NCBI RefSeq assembly: GCF_014529535.1
Contig: NW_023503649.1
Location: 124,001 to 188,000 of the forward strand
DNA length: 64,000 nucleotides
Origin: Bradysia coprophila
Lineage: Eukaryota > Arthropoda > Insecta > Diptera > Sciaridae
Reading direction: 5' to 3'
A program made the position numbers and the translations under genes. Shown here one piece after another: positions 13,007-23,710 of this stretch. The first letter of the stretch is position 1. The number at the start of each line of letters is the position of its first letter. Below the pieces are notes generated by a model. It was not told the origin of the DNA. It worked only from the letters and a program-made list of their open reading frames with translations, and made no database searches.

Positions 13007-14299
13007 CTACATCACCTGCAGTAAGGATGTGGTCGGGCTTGTTGGTGGATGGATTCGGGGAGAATGAGGGAGAACAACCAGGAAGTGGTAGTCAAGCAAG
13101 TGTTTGAGAGTAGAGGCGCTATCTTCCGTATATTCCCCAGATGGGAGTTTCAGTGTGCCTATAGCACAGTGTGGGTCTTTCACCAGTGATTTGACGAGAT
13201 GGGCGGACGCCGATGAGGAACTAATTGAGGAATAAGCTTGTTTTAACTGAAAACGCTGGTTATTTCTAATAGCTTTATTGTAGTTCTTTTGAGCAATGCG
13301 CCTAAGGGCTTTGTTATTTTCATAATTTGGCCGATTGGGTTTGGCTTGGTTAAAGGTTTTTCTTACTTCTTTTCTGAGTTTCTTAATTTCTGTAGTGAAA
13401 AAGCTGGCGCCTCTACTAGCTCGAATTATTTTTTCGGGACAGGCAGAGTTGAAACTGTTAGTTATTGCATCGTTCACCGAGTTTGCCACTCTGTCTAAAT
13501 CTTCTTTGGAATGAATTTCCATTGCGCGTGGTAGTGCTTTGGACATTAACTCATTGAATTTATCCCAGTCAGTGCAGATAGGATTTCTGAATTTTGCGTG
13601 TTCAACATAATCGGTATTTATATGGAAAGTGATGCACCTGTGGTCAGAAGCTAATATTTTGTTCGTGACTTTCCAATTCTTTATCCAATGTGCTACATGG
13701 AAGGAGCTAAGTGTGATGTCAATGACTTCTTCCCTAATAGACGTGACGAATGTGGGCTCGTTACCCACATTCATCGTAATTAGGTTTGAGGTGAGTATGA
13801 ACTCTAGTAATGAATCGCCCTGTGCGTTACAGTTTGTACTGCCCCATACTAAGTGATGGGAATTAGCATCACATCCTGCGATTATTGGAATGTTGCTTGA
13901 TTTGGAGTAATTGACGAGGTCAATTAATGCTTGAGTAGGTGGTAGGGAGTTTGTGTCGTACGGTAAATATACTGATGCTATGATAACGCGTTGTTCCTTC
14001 CCTTGAATGAAAAACTTGAGCAAAGCTGCTGTCAGATCGCCCTTACAAAGTTGACTTAATGGGAGGATGTTGCAATTTTTAGATACGAGGATACATGACC
14101 GGATTTTTTCAATTCCAATGTGGCTGAGAATGTTGAACTTGCGCGGGTCGAGGTTGTTAATAACATTCTTTTTCAGATATGGTTCTTGGACGAAGATGAC
14201 AAAGTTGTTAGACTCGAGGCTAATGTTATTTAGCTCAGCTACCGCCGATTTTGAGTGTTGAAGGTTTATTTGAGCGAAGGCTAATTTGTTGTTCGACAT
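13007..14299 (-). pseudogene. APE-type endonuclease, N-terminal part of LOA-like ORF2
   Basis: The frame opens with the endonuclease fold: QINLQ near residue 10, VQEPY with the catalytic glutamate at 39, CDANSHH at 143-149, an aspartate in IDIT near 194, and ASDH at 217-220. This domain nicks target DNA for target-primed reverse transcription. The homology runs to about codon 405. The last residues are then out of frame because one base is missing near 13,080, where the polymerase frame should follow. There are 242 bases between the ORF1 stop and this ATG. Confidence 0.93.
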
Positions 14300-14541
14300 T
14301 AACTTAGACAGATTTCCTTACCCGAGTCAGAATTAACTCTGCGTTAATAAATAGGAGTGACTGGTGATGTTGCGAACTTAATCGGTATTTGCTGATGATA
14401 ATACTTATCTTACATCTTACTCGCTGCTGTTTGAGCTTGAAGAGAGAATGAAACAATTGGTTTGAGATCAAAGAGAGTAAGCCGTTTATTGAGCTGATTG
14501 TTGTAACGAAATAAATATGTGGCTTTACAAAAGCTAATTTA

Positions 14542-15378
14542 TCACGGGTTGTTGGCATTGTTGTTGAGTACTATACGGACGCGTGTCATACCACAGTATG
14601 GACGGAAAGCTAGATCATTGAGGGCTGAAATGCAGCAGTCTTCCACCCCAATAATCCATTGCTGTTTGCCGTTTTGTGCCTTGGACCGGCTGTAAATTTT
14701 CCAGTTACTGGTATCGAGTGTTGGGTTTTGCGTGGCAATAATATTGAAAAAGTCGTTAGGGTCCGGTGCAGGCAGCTGAACAATTACTGTTCCACGAATT
14801 AACTTTGGGGGAGGGCCCGACACTACAGATCTGATGTTTGCGCCTTGCCAAAGGCCTTCCAATTTTGGGACGATGGCGACTACCCAGTCTCTAGTAGTCG
14901 TGTCGGTGCAAATGAGACGATAACGGCCTCTGTCTAGACCCGAGCTTTCAAAATGAAGAGAAGCCATACTCTCATCGGAGAATAGGGCTCGGGTGATGCT
15001 ATTACCGATTATTTTGCCTTGAGATTCCGTAAACGTAAGGACACCATCTACGTTGGGGATGATATCCACTACAAATGATTCGGATGCTGCTACTGCTGCG
15101 GCTAACGGGAACATATTCGCAATTGATTTGAATTTTTTGATTGGAGCTTCCGGTACGGAGTTGGATTTTTCCAGACGGCGTTTAATCGATTCTGTTTTTG
15201 GAGTAGATGATAACGGCGCTTTGTTTGTCTCAATGGTAGTGGCTGGGGTATCGGTCGGTATGACGGTACTTAGGCTAATGGCTGGTGGAGCTGTGGCTTG
15301 GCTAATGACTGGTGGAGCTGTGGCTTGACCAATGGTTGGAGTGATAGTCACTGAAAGATTGTCGAGCTCACTCGACAT
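14542..15378 (-). pseudogene. ORF1-type protein of LOA-like element, N-terminally truncated
   Basis: This is 278 codons with a low-complexity alanine/proline/threonine N-terminal half and a conserved C-terminal domain. That domain starts near residue 145 and resembles DUF4780-type domains found with insect retrotransposons (assigned from memory). The ATG at 15376-15378 lies inside the 12-bp target-site duplication, so the start codon comes from host DNA rather than the element. The natural N-terminus is probably missing. Whether the protein is made is unknown. Confidence 0.8.
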
Positions 15379-15386
15379 TATACTTA
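15375..15386. repeat. Target-site duplication, right copy
   Basis: This is the second copy of ACATTATACTTA, identical to 10561-10572. It marks the 5' end of the truncated retrotransposon and supplies the ATG of its ORF1 frame. Confidence 0.9.
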
Positions 15387-15390
15387 CTTT

Positions 15391-15717
15391 GATACTTTGG
15401 CTCCTTCATACATCGGTGAATCCTCTAAGAAAGCAGGGTCTATTGCAGATAAAGCGGAGAGATTTAAGCATAATCACTATATGCGTCTTAAAGAAAACTA
15501 TTTATTTACCCCCTTGCCTTTGAATCATAAGGTTGCATGGGACCAGAAACAAAGAAATTTATTGACAAGTTGGGATCATTAATGAAGAAAGCATCAGGGG
15601 AGCCACGTTCCAAAGATTATCTGTTGCAGAAAATTTCTATTGCTATACAAAGAGGCAATGTGTTCTATTCTTGGAACTTCAGGAAGTAATAGAGCAGATG
15701 ATTTTTATTTATTGTAA
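15391..15717 (+). pseudogene. Remnant C-terminal end of another retroelement polyprotein
   Basis: Three joined frames read DTLAPSYIGESSKKAG, then PRSKDYLLQKISIAIQRGN, then SILGTSGSN before a stop. The pattern LAPSY...KKAG...ISxAIQRGN...LGT is one I associate with the C-terminal part of some invertebrate reverse-transcriptase polyproteins, possibly of the type with a restriction-like endonuclease. At least two frameshifts (near 15,523 and 15,663) and an in-frame stop make it dead. It is on the opposite strand to the LOA-like element, which inserted immediately to its left. The family assignment is tentative. Confidence 0.45.
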
Positions 15718-15961
15718 TATTTGTTGATTTTTTACTGACTGCGCCGTATGCGAGGAGTCTTTTTTTCGCTTTGAATAAATATATGTAGTTTTTCTAGAGA
15801 TTTAAATAAATTTCTTGGATAATTTCCGAGCAGGTCAGGTTATCGAAGACAAAACAACTTCAGGTTAAGAGAAAGTTGGTTTACCAAGCAAGTACCAGAC
15901 TGGTACATTTAGAATAGTACATTTAGAATAGTATTTTTCATATTGGACGGTATGATATGAA

Positions 15962-16090
15962 AAATATTATTCGTACCACGGACTAAAAGTATTTTTTAGC
16001 GTATTCGATTCTAGACCTCGCCTTCGGCTCTGTCTGGAAACCTTTCACACGCTAAAAAAGACTTTTAGTCATAGGCACGAAATATACTAT
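15962..16090. repeat. Fold-back repeat
   Basis: The inverted arms contain GACTAAAAGTATTTTTTAGCGT on the left and its near-complement ending in TTTTAGTC on the right, with a GC-richer loop (CTCGCCTTCGGCTC). Just left, the 14-mer GTACATTTAGAATA occurs twice in tandem. It has no coding potential. Confidence 0.7.
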
Positions 16091-16865
16091 TTCTTCGAGG
16101 GAAAAGAGTCACCAAAAACTTAAAACCTATTTCTCAGTTCATACAGTTACCGGCGCTTCGTATAGCGAAGACTCGATTTCCCGGTATACAAATTTCCCGA
16201 CAACTAGGCTACCAGGATACCGCATATTTCCATGCCCGTACCGGGCTCTGGCTAATATAACTTTACATAGAAAAATATAATATGAGAGGCAATATCATTA
16301 CTCAGACCAAATTTTGTCGCATTAACCGTTTATAATCGATGGTTAATCGATTTTGATATCATTTAGAGTTCTGATCATTGTCAACATCTTTTTATAATTA
16401 TGTCATTACACTTACCTGCTATTAATCACTTTTCTCAGATAATCTCCTAATTTTTTCTTAAAGAACACCATTTATCTCTGATGTTTCAGAAAAGGTACTA
16501 CTACATACACATTTCATTGTTTTTTCTAATGCAAAGAGTACACATATATGACTGCTACTGCTACATGTCTTTTTGAGTAAATTATATATTTTTGACATCA
16601 GTTACTGATTAAAACCGCAATGTTTGGGGCACTCTAGTATGTTCTAATAGGTACCAGTAGACGGACCATATTGTTATTTCATTCATAATAAAGTTTACCA
16701 ATGAAAGAACAATACGTGTCCTACTAATGGTGCATGTCCGGAGGTTCTCCCACCGTATATTGTTGATGATGATGAAAATTGAAATGCAAAAATGGTATAC
16801 AAAAAAGAATTGGTTTTAATTCGGTTTAATTTTCAATAAATTAAAGATTCCCTAACCATCACTAA

Positions 16866-17511
16866 TTATAATTCAGTTCTGCTGTATTTTGGTTTTAGTT
16901 CTTCTATCCTCTTAATGTAATCAGTTTTCTCTAGACATCCATCACATAATTCATCCCAATCATTCAAGATTTTCTTCAGGTCGCGAACTTTTAATTTTTT
17001 CAAGTCCACTGTGTTCAAATCGATCTGTTTCTCGAACCGGAGATCACAGATTTGAGCGTCTTTCTTTTTTAGTTTTTCACAAATTTTATCGGCTGGCATC
17101 GACCAACTCAACGGCTTGGACAATTCACCCAAAATACCTGTGGCTGATTCCTCAAGACCGCCTAAGTAGTAACACTGAAAACGTTAACAGAATTTCATTA
17201 GAGAATGTTGCGAATTGGCTTTAAGCGGTGTATGTGGAATACTTACGAATCGATGTTCCTTATTCTTTGAAGTTTTACAAAATTTTCGGAATTCTTCTTC
17301 GATCAATTTTGGATCTTTCTTTGTGCTGTCATCTAATGATTTGGCGAAATTATCCACAGTCTTTACACACACTGAACAACGAAGAAAAATTAGGAATTTA
17401 GATTACTGTGAAATTAAATGTTCGCATACCTTCACATTCGTCGTCTTTCAGAGCTAGGGCGGTGAATACTAGTGAGAATAGGACTAACCCAAGAAGCGTA
17501 TAGTTTGCCAT
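16866..17511 (-). CDS. Manf: MANF, mesencephalic astrocyte-derived neurotrophic factor
   Basis: Three coding exons: 17430..17511, 17247..17371 and 16866..17174, joining in phase to give 171 residues, close to the size I recall for insect MANF. A signal peptide ([20 protein letters not shown]) is followed by the mature start [16 protein letters not shown]. The saposin-like domain continues through [14 protein letters not shown]. The C-terminal SAP-like domain contains [20 protein letters not shown] and a CDGC pair, and the protein ends in RTEL, an ER-retrieval-type tail. MANF acts in the ER and as a secreted factor protecting neurons and stressed cells. All splice sites are GT-AG with introns of 58 and 72 bases. 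Variant ATTAAA polyadenylation signals lie about 40-50 bases past the stop. Confidence 0.97.
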
Positions 17512-17949
17512 GTTTCTGTAAATAATGACAAAAATAAATAAATGTTCGGTGTTTCCGTTCGAATGGATTAAGTTTACAAATTCGATTCTTTCACGTCACC
17601 AAATAATTGGTTTGAGGTTAGAATTTACGCTAAATCCACTTAAAATGGTCACCAGAATTATTACAGGTAATAAACTACTCACATATGTAATGCTAAAGCA
17701 GAAGTTTTTCGCGGCACCGGTTGATACTGTTTGGTCTACGATTTTTATTGAACAAAATGAAATTGTACAAAGCGACTCCTCTATCCTGGTCCAATATAAA
17801 ACAAAACTTGGCGAAATATGATTGGACAACGTATGCCCAGTGTGTCGAAATGACAGTGATGATACCTACAAAATAGAACCAATGCTCGATTTGTAGCGGG
17901 ATAATTTAAATAAAATTTGTTAGGTATGATTCCCTATGAGGAAACTTTA

Positions 17950-18125
17950 GCTCAAATGTAATAGACTTTCGTAGTTACGAATTCTATTACATTTCTCGTA
18001 TATTTTATAATAGGTTTCAAAATGTCAATCGTCATCCACAGAGAAGCCAACACAACCTCACTTTGAAGTTTTTACGAACAAATTTGTTTAAGTTGCTGTT
18101 ATGTTTGCTTCTGTGGATGACGTTC
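17950..18125. repeat. Two small palindromes upstream of MANF
   Basis: AATGTAATAGACTTTCGTA and its near-complement form a short hairpin around 17957-17995. At about 18031-18122, CGTCATCCACAGA and TCTGTGGATGACG form a second inverted repeat with a roughly 65-base centre. Both look like MITE remnants about 0.5 kb upstream of the MANF start. Confidence 0.6.
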
Positions 18126-18197
18126 GGTTGTTTTCGGCCTGTCAAAATTCGTTTTTACCGTACGATGGAAGAAACCTATGTTAGCGATCTATTTGTT

Positions 18198-18722
18198 TGT
18201 GAACCAACTTCACTGTTATAACATTTCTTGGGTAATTTACCAGAATGAAGTTATATCACCTGAAAATAGAGCGCAAAGAAGGAAGTACTGAAAAGAATTG
18301 TGGCGCCTCTACAGGCCAATCGCGGCTTTCTACGCATAGCAAAAACGTTTTGCTACCATAAATAGTTTTAATGAGATATCAAGTAAGAAGACAAAATTTT
18401 TGTAGTAATTATAAGCCATATTTGAGTATTTGCAAATATACTTGGGAATCACAGTCTCAATTGAATTGAGAAAATTTATCTGAATTATAGTAGAATGATG
18501 TTTATAAACTAAGAAGAAATGTAAAAGAGTTTTCCCATATGTTAGTACATTCTGTCATAAAATTACTGCTGTCACTACGCTTATTTTCATGTGAACCAAC
18601 TTCATATGGTGACATTTTGTTCTGTAATGACAAATGTGAAGTTAGTTCACATGAAAATAAGTCGCAGAGAATGAAGTACTATGAAAAAAAATGTGGCGCG
18701 TCTACAGGCCAACCCACTTGTC
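18198..18722. repeat. Pair of related 120-bp repeats, one a clear hairpin
   Basis: Segments 18198-18322 and 18591-18712 share GTGAACCAACTTCA, GAAGTACT and GTGGCGCSTCTACAGGCCAA in the same order and direction. The second copy carries arms at 18581-18604 and 18637-18660 that match at 23 of 24 positions. Probably two copies of a short fold-back element. Confidence 0.7.
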
Positions 18723-19106
18723 CCATATGAGTGTAACCTGCGAGTTTTAAAGATGTGATAATTTCCTGTTCACTAAATTTTGTATTGGAACATTGTAACT
18801 TGTTTCGAGTTTTTCAAATTTCGGTAACGTTTCTAGAATACCCTACTCCTGAAGAAAATCCTCTATAGGGAATAAAATGTGTTAATTTGTTTTAATCGAT
18901 AATGCGATCACAGTTCAATTTTCAACCTTTTGCAGACGGAAATCATATCACCAATATTAACTTCGCATTTTCTCAACGCACTTGATCTGTTACTTGTACT
19001 TCTATCGATAAAATGTTTTTACGACAGATTGAAACAACATCTTTTACTTCATTAGTTTTATAACACAATTGTACTATGGAAGACCGCGATCGCCCGATCA
19101 CTTATC

Positions 19107-19154
19107 CACAGCACTGTTCCTATTTTCTATGTTAATGCTAGAAGCAGTGCAGTG
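19107..19154. repeat. 48-bp hairpin repeat, copy 1
   Basis: It starts CACAGCACTG, has the centre TATTTTCTATGTT and ends GCAGTGCAGTG. It matches 63744-63791 at 41 of 48 positions, and the two copies keep the same hairpin design. Confidence 0.75.
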
Positions 19155-19384
19155 AGTACTCTCGATAACAACCCTGACCTTCTTGATCAAGAATCATTAT
19201 TACCGAAATGTGTTTTGTTCTGCAAATAGAATCAGACATTTATTCATCGTTTTCAACATCAATGTGAGTAAGTAAAATAGGCACTTTTCTACGTAACATT
19301 TTGGTAGATAGGCACAACAGTAGCGGTTAAAAATGCTCTTAGATTTATTTAGAATTAAAAAAAACCGCATCATTTTATGTCGAC

Positions 19385-19983
19385 TCATACGTTTGTTAAA
19401 CATTGTGTTTTGCTGGCTTCGGATAATGGATCATTTTCGTCTTTATTTACAGTATTTACGGTTGTGTAAACAGAATGCATTGCAGCTTCCTCAGATAACC
19501 CCTTGTACTCCATATAAAGTGAATACGAACACAACAAGATATAACACTCAATCGCAGCGAAAACAATAAGGATTATTTTGAATAGAAACACAAACAGAAC
19601 AACATTTAGTCCTACTGCAATCACATAGTATTCCATTTTCGCTGCATTTTTCTGTAAAAAGTAGGAAAACATAATGAAAAATTTTCTTAGAATTTCTTTT
19701 TTTAGTCAAAACGTACCGACCGAGCGCCTATGATGAACAAAATAGTAACAAATATATTTACAGCCACAACAAAAACGAGCACTCTTATTAAGACTTCCAC
19801 TTGTTCCTCACGAAAATATCTATTCTGTTTATCTCGGAAGACCATTTCGAGGAAAACATAGAAATAAAGATATGCCAATACACCAATGATGTATGCAATC
19901 ATCCGAAGGGTTGCCATGACGATGCAGGGAATTTTCAACTCACAGCATCCACAAAACGATTTAACTGTTGGAATCGCAACCAT
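19385..19983 (-). CDS. Small multi-pass membrane protein, paralog 1
   Basis: Two exons, 19717..19983 and 19385..19651, with a 65-base GT-AG intron, give 177 residues. The start at MVAIPTVKSFCGCC is chosen because the paralog at 24723-25385 begins at the same motif. Hydrophobic segments follow at about residues 15-45, 65-88, 97-120 and 125-138, consistent with four membrane passes. The tail is polar. The pattern VKxFCGCCxLKIPCIV near the N-terminus is shared by the two copies and looks like a small insect membrane family distantly like LAPTM proteins. I cannot name an ortholog. An AATAAA signal lies about 36 bases past the stop. Confidence 0.8.
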
Positions 19984-20491
19984 TTCTATTATATTTAATG
20001 ACTCTAGCAGTATAGTTTTGATGCTTATTGTGCAAAAAATAGTCCAATTCAACTTATGTCAAGAGCTTCGATCAATTTCATCAAAATATTGCGCAAGAGC
20101 TATATGAGCTATATATAGAATTTTTCATTGCCATGCATGTCATTGCAGTGTATAATTGTGTTTATAAGAACTCATTTGAATTTTGATTTTCAGAAAATGT
20201 ATGCACTTTGCTTTTTGTACTAGATTCAACTAAAGAGGTACATACCTATTATATCAAGTTGCAACCGACGTGGGAAACATTTAATCGCGTTTAATAATTG
20301 AGAAATAAATTTCTGTAAACGTTAACATTTTTGAATATGATGGAAATTGAAAAGTAATATTACTGAAACACGCCTGATAATTTCTTTGGATTGATTATAT
20401 CGATAATTTTTAAAGTCCCCCATTCCTAGTACTGATGGATTTCACAAATATTAGATATTGGACTCTGACAAATCTCTTGAAAAACGAAGTT

Positions 20492-20896
20492 CAAATCAGT
20501 AGGGATGGGAGACGTTCAAAATTATCGATAATATCAATCGAAAGAAATTATCGATAATTGATTAATCATATCGTTATCGATAATTTAATAATTATCGATA
20601 ATTATCAAAATATTGAAATTCGATAATTATCAAAATATCGATATTTTGATATTTATCTGAAAATTCATGATAATATACCGATATATCGGAATATATCGAT
20701 AAATATCGTATTTTTAGACCGAAATATCCATATATCGAATTATCGATATCTTGATAATTATCAAAATATCAATAATTATCGATTATCGATATTTTTTTTT
20801 TGATAATTTTCGATAAACAAAGTCGATAATTATCGATTATCGATAATCGATAATTATCGATAATCATTATCATTATCGCCCATGCCTACAAATCAG
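20492..20896. mobile_element. hAT-like MITE built of TATCGATA-type words
   Basis: The element proper is 20500-20888. Its ends are TAGGGATGGG and CCCATGCCTA, inverted copies with one mismatch. It is flanked by exact 8-bp duplications CAAATCAG (20492-20499 and 20889-20896). An 8-bp duplication and TAGGNATGGG-like ends are characteristic of hAT elements. The interior is almost entirely overlapping CGATA, TATCGATA and ATTATCGATAAT words with no coding capacity. Confidence 0.88.
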
Positions 20897-22098
20897 TGTG
20901 AAGTTTCTTAAAGATGTCCCAATTGTGCGATACGGCCATAACCACTTAATACACACCATACACATTCACAGGCCCGAAAGAAGAACGTTTATAACACATT
21001 CTATAACTAAACTGGCAATGCCTGCCGTCTGTGAAAGGCAGTAATTATTTCGTAATCGACTATCTAAGGTTATTTGAGGTAAACGTCTTCTGTAATTAGT
21101 AACACAACTTCCTAGGGACCGACCAGAAAAAAATCTTCTTCCCGGAAGCAAAAAAGGTGTAAAGCTTCCCGTTTTGTAAGTAAAAATTTCTAAGTTTTGA
21201 GTTTAACATCAAATACGTTGACAACAGTGATGGCTTCCCGGTAGTGTCACTCCGATGATCCCGCACTTTTTCCATCAGCGAAAAGTGGTAGCTCCGAATG
21301 GTCCTGGGCGCTGAGTGGGGGAAATGCTGCGTTGCCTATAATCCTTCAGCAAAAAAAAAATCGTATTGAATTATTCTTAGGTCAGTAAATGTAAACGGCA
21401 AGCATACTGTTGTCGCGTATTTTACTTTTTTTATCTAATATAAGTATTGTCGAAATCAAAACGAGATCAAAACGGAATTGCACTTACGAAAGCTCATTTT
21501 TGCTTTCCCATATGAATAGACAGACTCTTTCAATATGACAAGATTGAAGCTCAAGTTGTTGGGAAGTATTCAAACTATAACTGTGATCGTTTTTTAGTTT
21601 ACATTTATTAATTATATAAAAAATAGATTATTATATCTTTAATTTGAAGCTTATTGTCGTAAATAATTTATTAAATCCCCTTGTGTTTTATGCGAAATCT
21701 ATCATTTCTTCAATTACTTTTTAATTACTTTTTATCACATATTCTTGTTGTCGTAGCATATAACCATCTATTTGGTAGATTATACAAACTAGGCCCCATT
21801 TTTTGGATGGGTCAGATCCCTTGACTGACTGACTACTTTTCTCAAGAAGATTTTTGTAATCCGAGCAAAAAAAAATCACTCTAAAAGTATATAAAAGTAT
21901 ACCAGGGTATGCGTACCCTACTTTCGACACAAAACACGTATATGAGAAATTCCAGCACTTGATCATATACTGGCTCATACGTATTTTCAGTACTTAAGAG
22001 GCATCGATGATTTGCTGAAAAGTATACATTTGGGTGATTTTTAAATACTGTCTTTTGGTGATATATTTCCACCAAAATTATCATTTTTCAAGTATGTA
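20897..22098. other. Gene-free interval between the two membrane-protein paralogs
   Basis: No coding signal was seen. A CTGCCGTCTGTGAAAGG string near 21023 resembles the terminal sequence of the TTAA-flanked MITE family found at 38, 40 and 48 kb. Confidence 0.5.
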
Positions 22099-22313
22099 CG
22101 ACCGCAATAACGACCACGAATGTGTTAGCTTTCAACATAAAATAGATTTGGTTGTAGCAGTTTGACCAACCCTGAGAAAACTGAGCAGTTTATGAAAATT
22201 TCGGTACACTGGTCACTTTTTTCAGAACTGGTCAAGTGACTACAACCAAATCTACTTTCTGTTGAAAGCTAATACATTCGTGGTCGTTATTCACGCCGGT
22301 AGTGCGGTCGAAA
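22099..22313. mobile_element. 215-bp fold-back element
   Basis: Long arms contain AATAACGACCACGAATGT, TTAGCTTTCAACA and TAGATTTGGTTGTAG on the left and their complements on the right. The outer ends are CGACCGCA and TGCGGTCG. The arms pair over roughly 75 bases with few mismatches around a 60-base centre. A further GCGTGAATTGCGGTCGTG string at about 22446-22463 suggests a neighbouring partial copy. Confidence 0.8.
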
Positions 22314-22590
22314 TTCAAAATGGAAAGTGCGGAGGTCTTTCTAACGTAGCGTCATTTTCATACAATTAAGCGTTGAAATGTATTTTTCGGTTCACTTTTT
22401 CATCGAATCGTTCACTTAAAATTCAAATTTTAGGCACACTTACGGCGTGAATTGCGGTCGTGTGTTTTGAAAAAAGGATTCTGATGAAAAGATACCATCA
22501 AAAAGGCAGCACGAGATACAGACCCTGGAAAGAGGCGAATTTCTTGCTTACATATTGAATAAAAATGAAACTCGTGTGATTACGGCCGGT

Positions 22591-22720
22591 GTCGGGGAAT
22601 CTCGCACACGCGAACCATAGTATGCGTCCTTTTACGACATATAACGAAAAGTCATGATTGTGCGAGATTCACTATTTAGAGGTGAGTCTCGCACACCATG
22701 AATTGTGTGGTGTGCGAGAC
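22591..22720. repeat. Repeat with TCGCACAC hairpins
   Basis: It begins GTGTCGGGGAATCTCGCACA, which recurs with one mismatch at about 48535-48556. GTCTCGCACACC (22686-22697) and GGTGTGCGAGAC (22709-22720) form an exact 12-bp hairpin. A TCGCTTCGCTCTGGCC string just beyond recurs inverted near 61,213. Confidence 0.65.
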
Positions 22721-22919
22721 TACCCTACCCCTTACGGCCCTCGCTTCGCTCTGGCCGCAAAGTTCACACTCGTCCAAACTTTAATTTTTTTTCTTATCAT
22801 CTATATACACACACAAAATTTTGGAATGAATCCTAGAATATTACTCCAGTATATTCCATTAACGAGCTTAACCCAAAAATGTCTTTCTTAGTGTGATAAT
22901 TGTCTTTTGTGGACCATTA

Positions 22920-23710
22920 AGAATTACTCAACTAATAACACGATAATATCACGGGACGATACAAAAATTCTTCTAGGAATATCTCTGAGATCCCCCGACC
23001 GTCATAGCCCAACTTTGAACTTATCCTCGGGAATGGAATTCCCCGTTGAATAAAAAAAGTTTTTGAAATCCGTTGAGGATTACGTCAAGCTATCGTGTTA
23101 TCTCGGAACGAGACAAAAATTCTTTTGGAAATATCTCTAAGATCACCATCTTCGAACGTAGCCTTCGTAATTTTATTCCCTGTCGATTAAAAAAAAAAAT
23201 TGGAAATCCGTTGAGGATTACGTCAAGTTATCGTGTTATTAAGGAACGAGACAAAAATTCTTTTGGGAATATCTCTAAGATCACCAGCCCGTTACGACCC
23301 ATCTTCAAACTTAGCCTCAGCAATTTAATTCCCCGTCGATTAAAAAAAAGTTTTTGGAAATTCGTCGAAAACTACTCGAGTTATCGTGGAATCAAGCGAC
23401 CAGACAAAAATTCTCCTGAGAATATCTCTAAGATCACCCGTCCGTTATAACCCATCTTCGAACTTAACCTGAGGAATTTAATTCCCCGTCAAATAAAAAA
23501 AAGTTTTTGGAAATCCGTCGAAAACTACTCGAGTTATCGTGGAATCAAGGGACGAGACAAAAATTCTTTTGGGAATATCTCTAAGAACACCCGACCGTAA
23601 TAGCCCATCTTCGAACTTAACCTCATTAATTTAATTCCCCGTCGATTAAAAAAAGTTTTTGAAAATCCGTTGAAAATTACTCAAGTTATCGTGTTATCAA
23701 CGAAACATCA
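22920..23710 (+). repeat. Satellite-like tandem array, about 153-bp unit
   Basis: The string ACAAAAATTC recurs at 22961, 23113, 23251, 23404 and 23557, giving spacings of 152, 138, 153 and 153. The 138 spacing reflects a short deletion. Each unit also carries AATATCTCTAAGATCACC, CATCTTCGAAC, AATTCCCCGT and TTATCGTG. Five units plus a partial one are present, diverged by perhaps 10-20 percent. An open frame crossing three units is a by-product of the repeat. Confidence 0.9.

Larger units (their letters stand above)
10573..15374 (-). mobile_element. LOA/I-type non-LTR retrotransposon, 5'-truncated and frameshifted
   Basis: In element order it carries an ORF1-type protein, an APE-type endonuclease, reverse transcriptase, RNase H, a cysteine/histidine finger, a short 3' UTR and a TTAG tail. 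Endonuclease plus RNase H with a microsatellite tail is typical of the LOA and I groups. A 12-bp target-site duplication brackets it. The left part of ORF1 and any 5' UTR are absent, so the insertion is 5' truncated. At least three single-base frameshifts break ORF2: near 13,080, near 11,655-11,690 and near 11,270. The copy is therefore not expected to be autonomous. Catalytic residues are otherwise largely kept, suggesting a fairly recent insertion. Confidence 0.93.

Noticed and set aside
12919-15582. Plus-strand frames across the retrotransposon
   Set aside because: They are antisense shadows of the minus-strand element, except the 3' part at 15391-15717 which belongs to another retroelement remnant.
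20500-20888. TATCGATA cluster as a native insulator
   Set aside because: The 8-bp duplication and inverted ends show the whole cluster is a transposon; a regulatory role is possible but secondary.
23073-23450. 125-codon plus frame with internal repeats
   Set aside because: It runs through three units of the 153-bp satellite, so the repeated peptide is a by-product of tandem DNA.
22920-23710. Repeat array as a CRISPR
   Set aside because: Units are contiguous 153-bp tandem copies without short repeats and unique spacers, in an animal genome.
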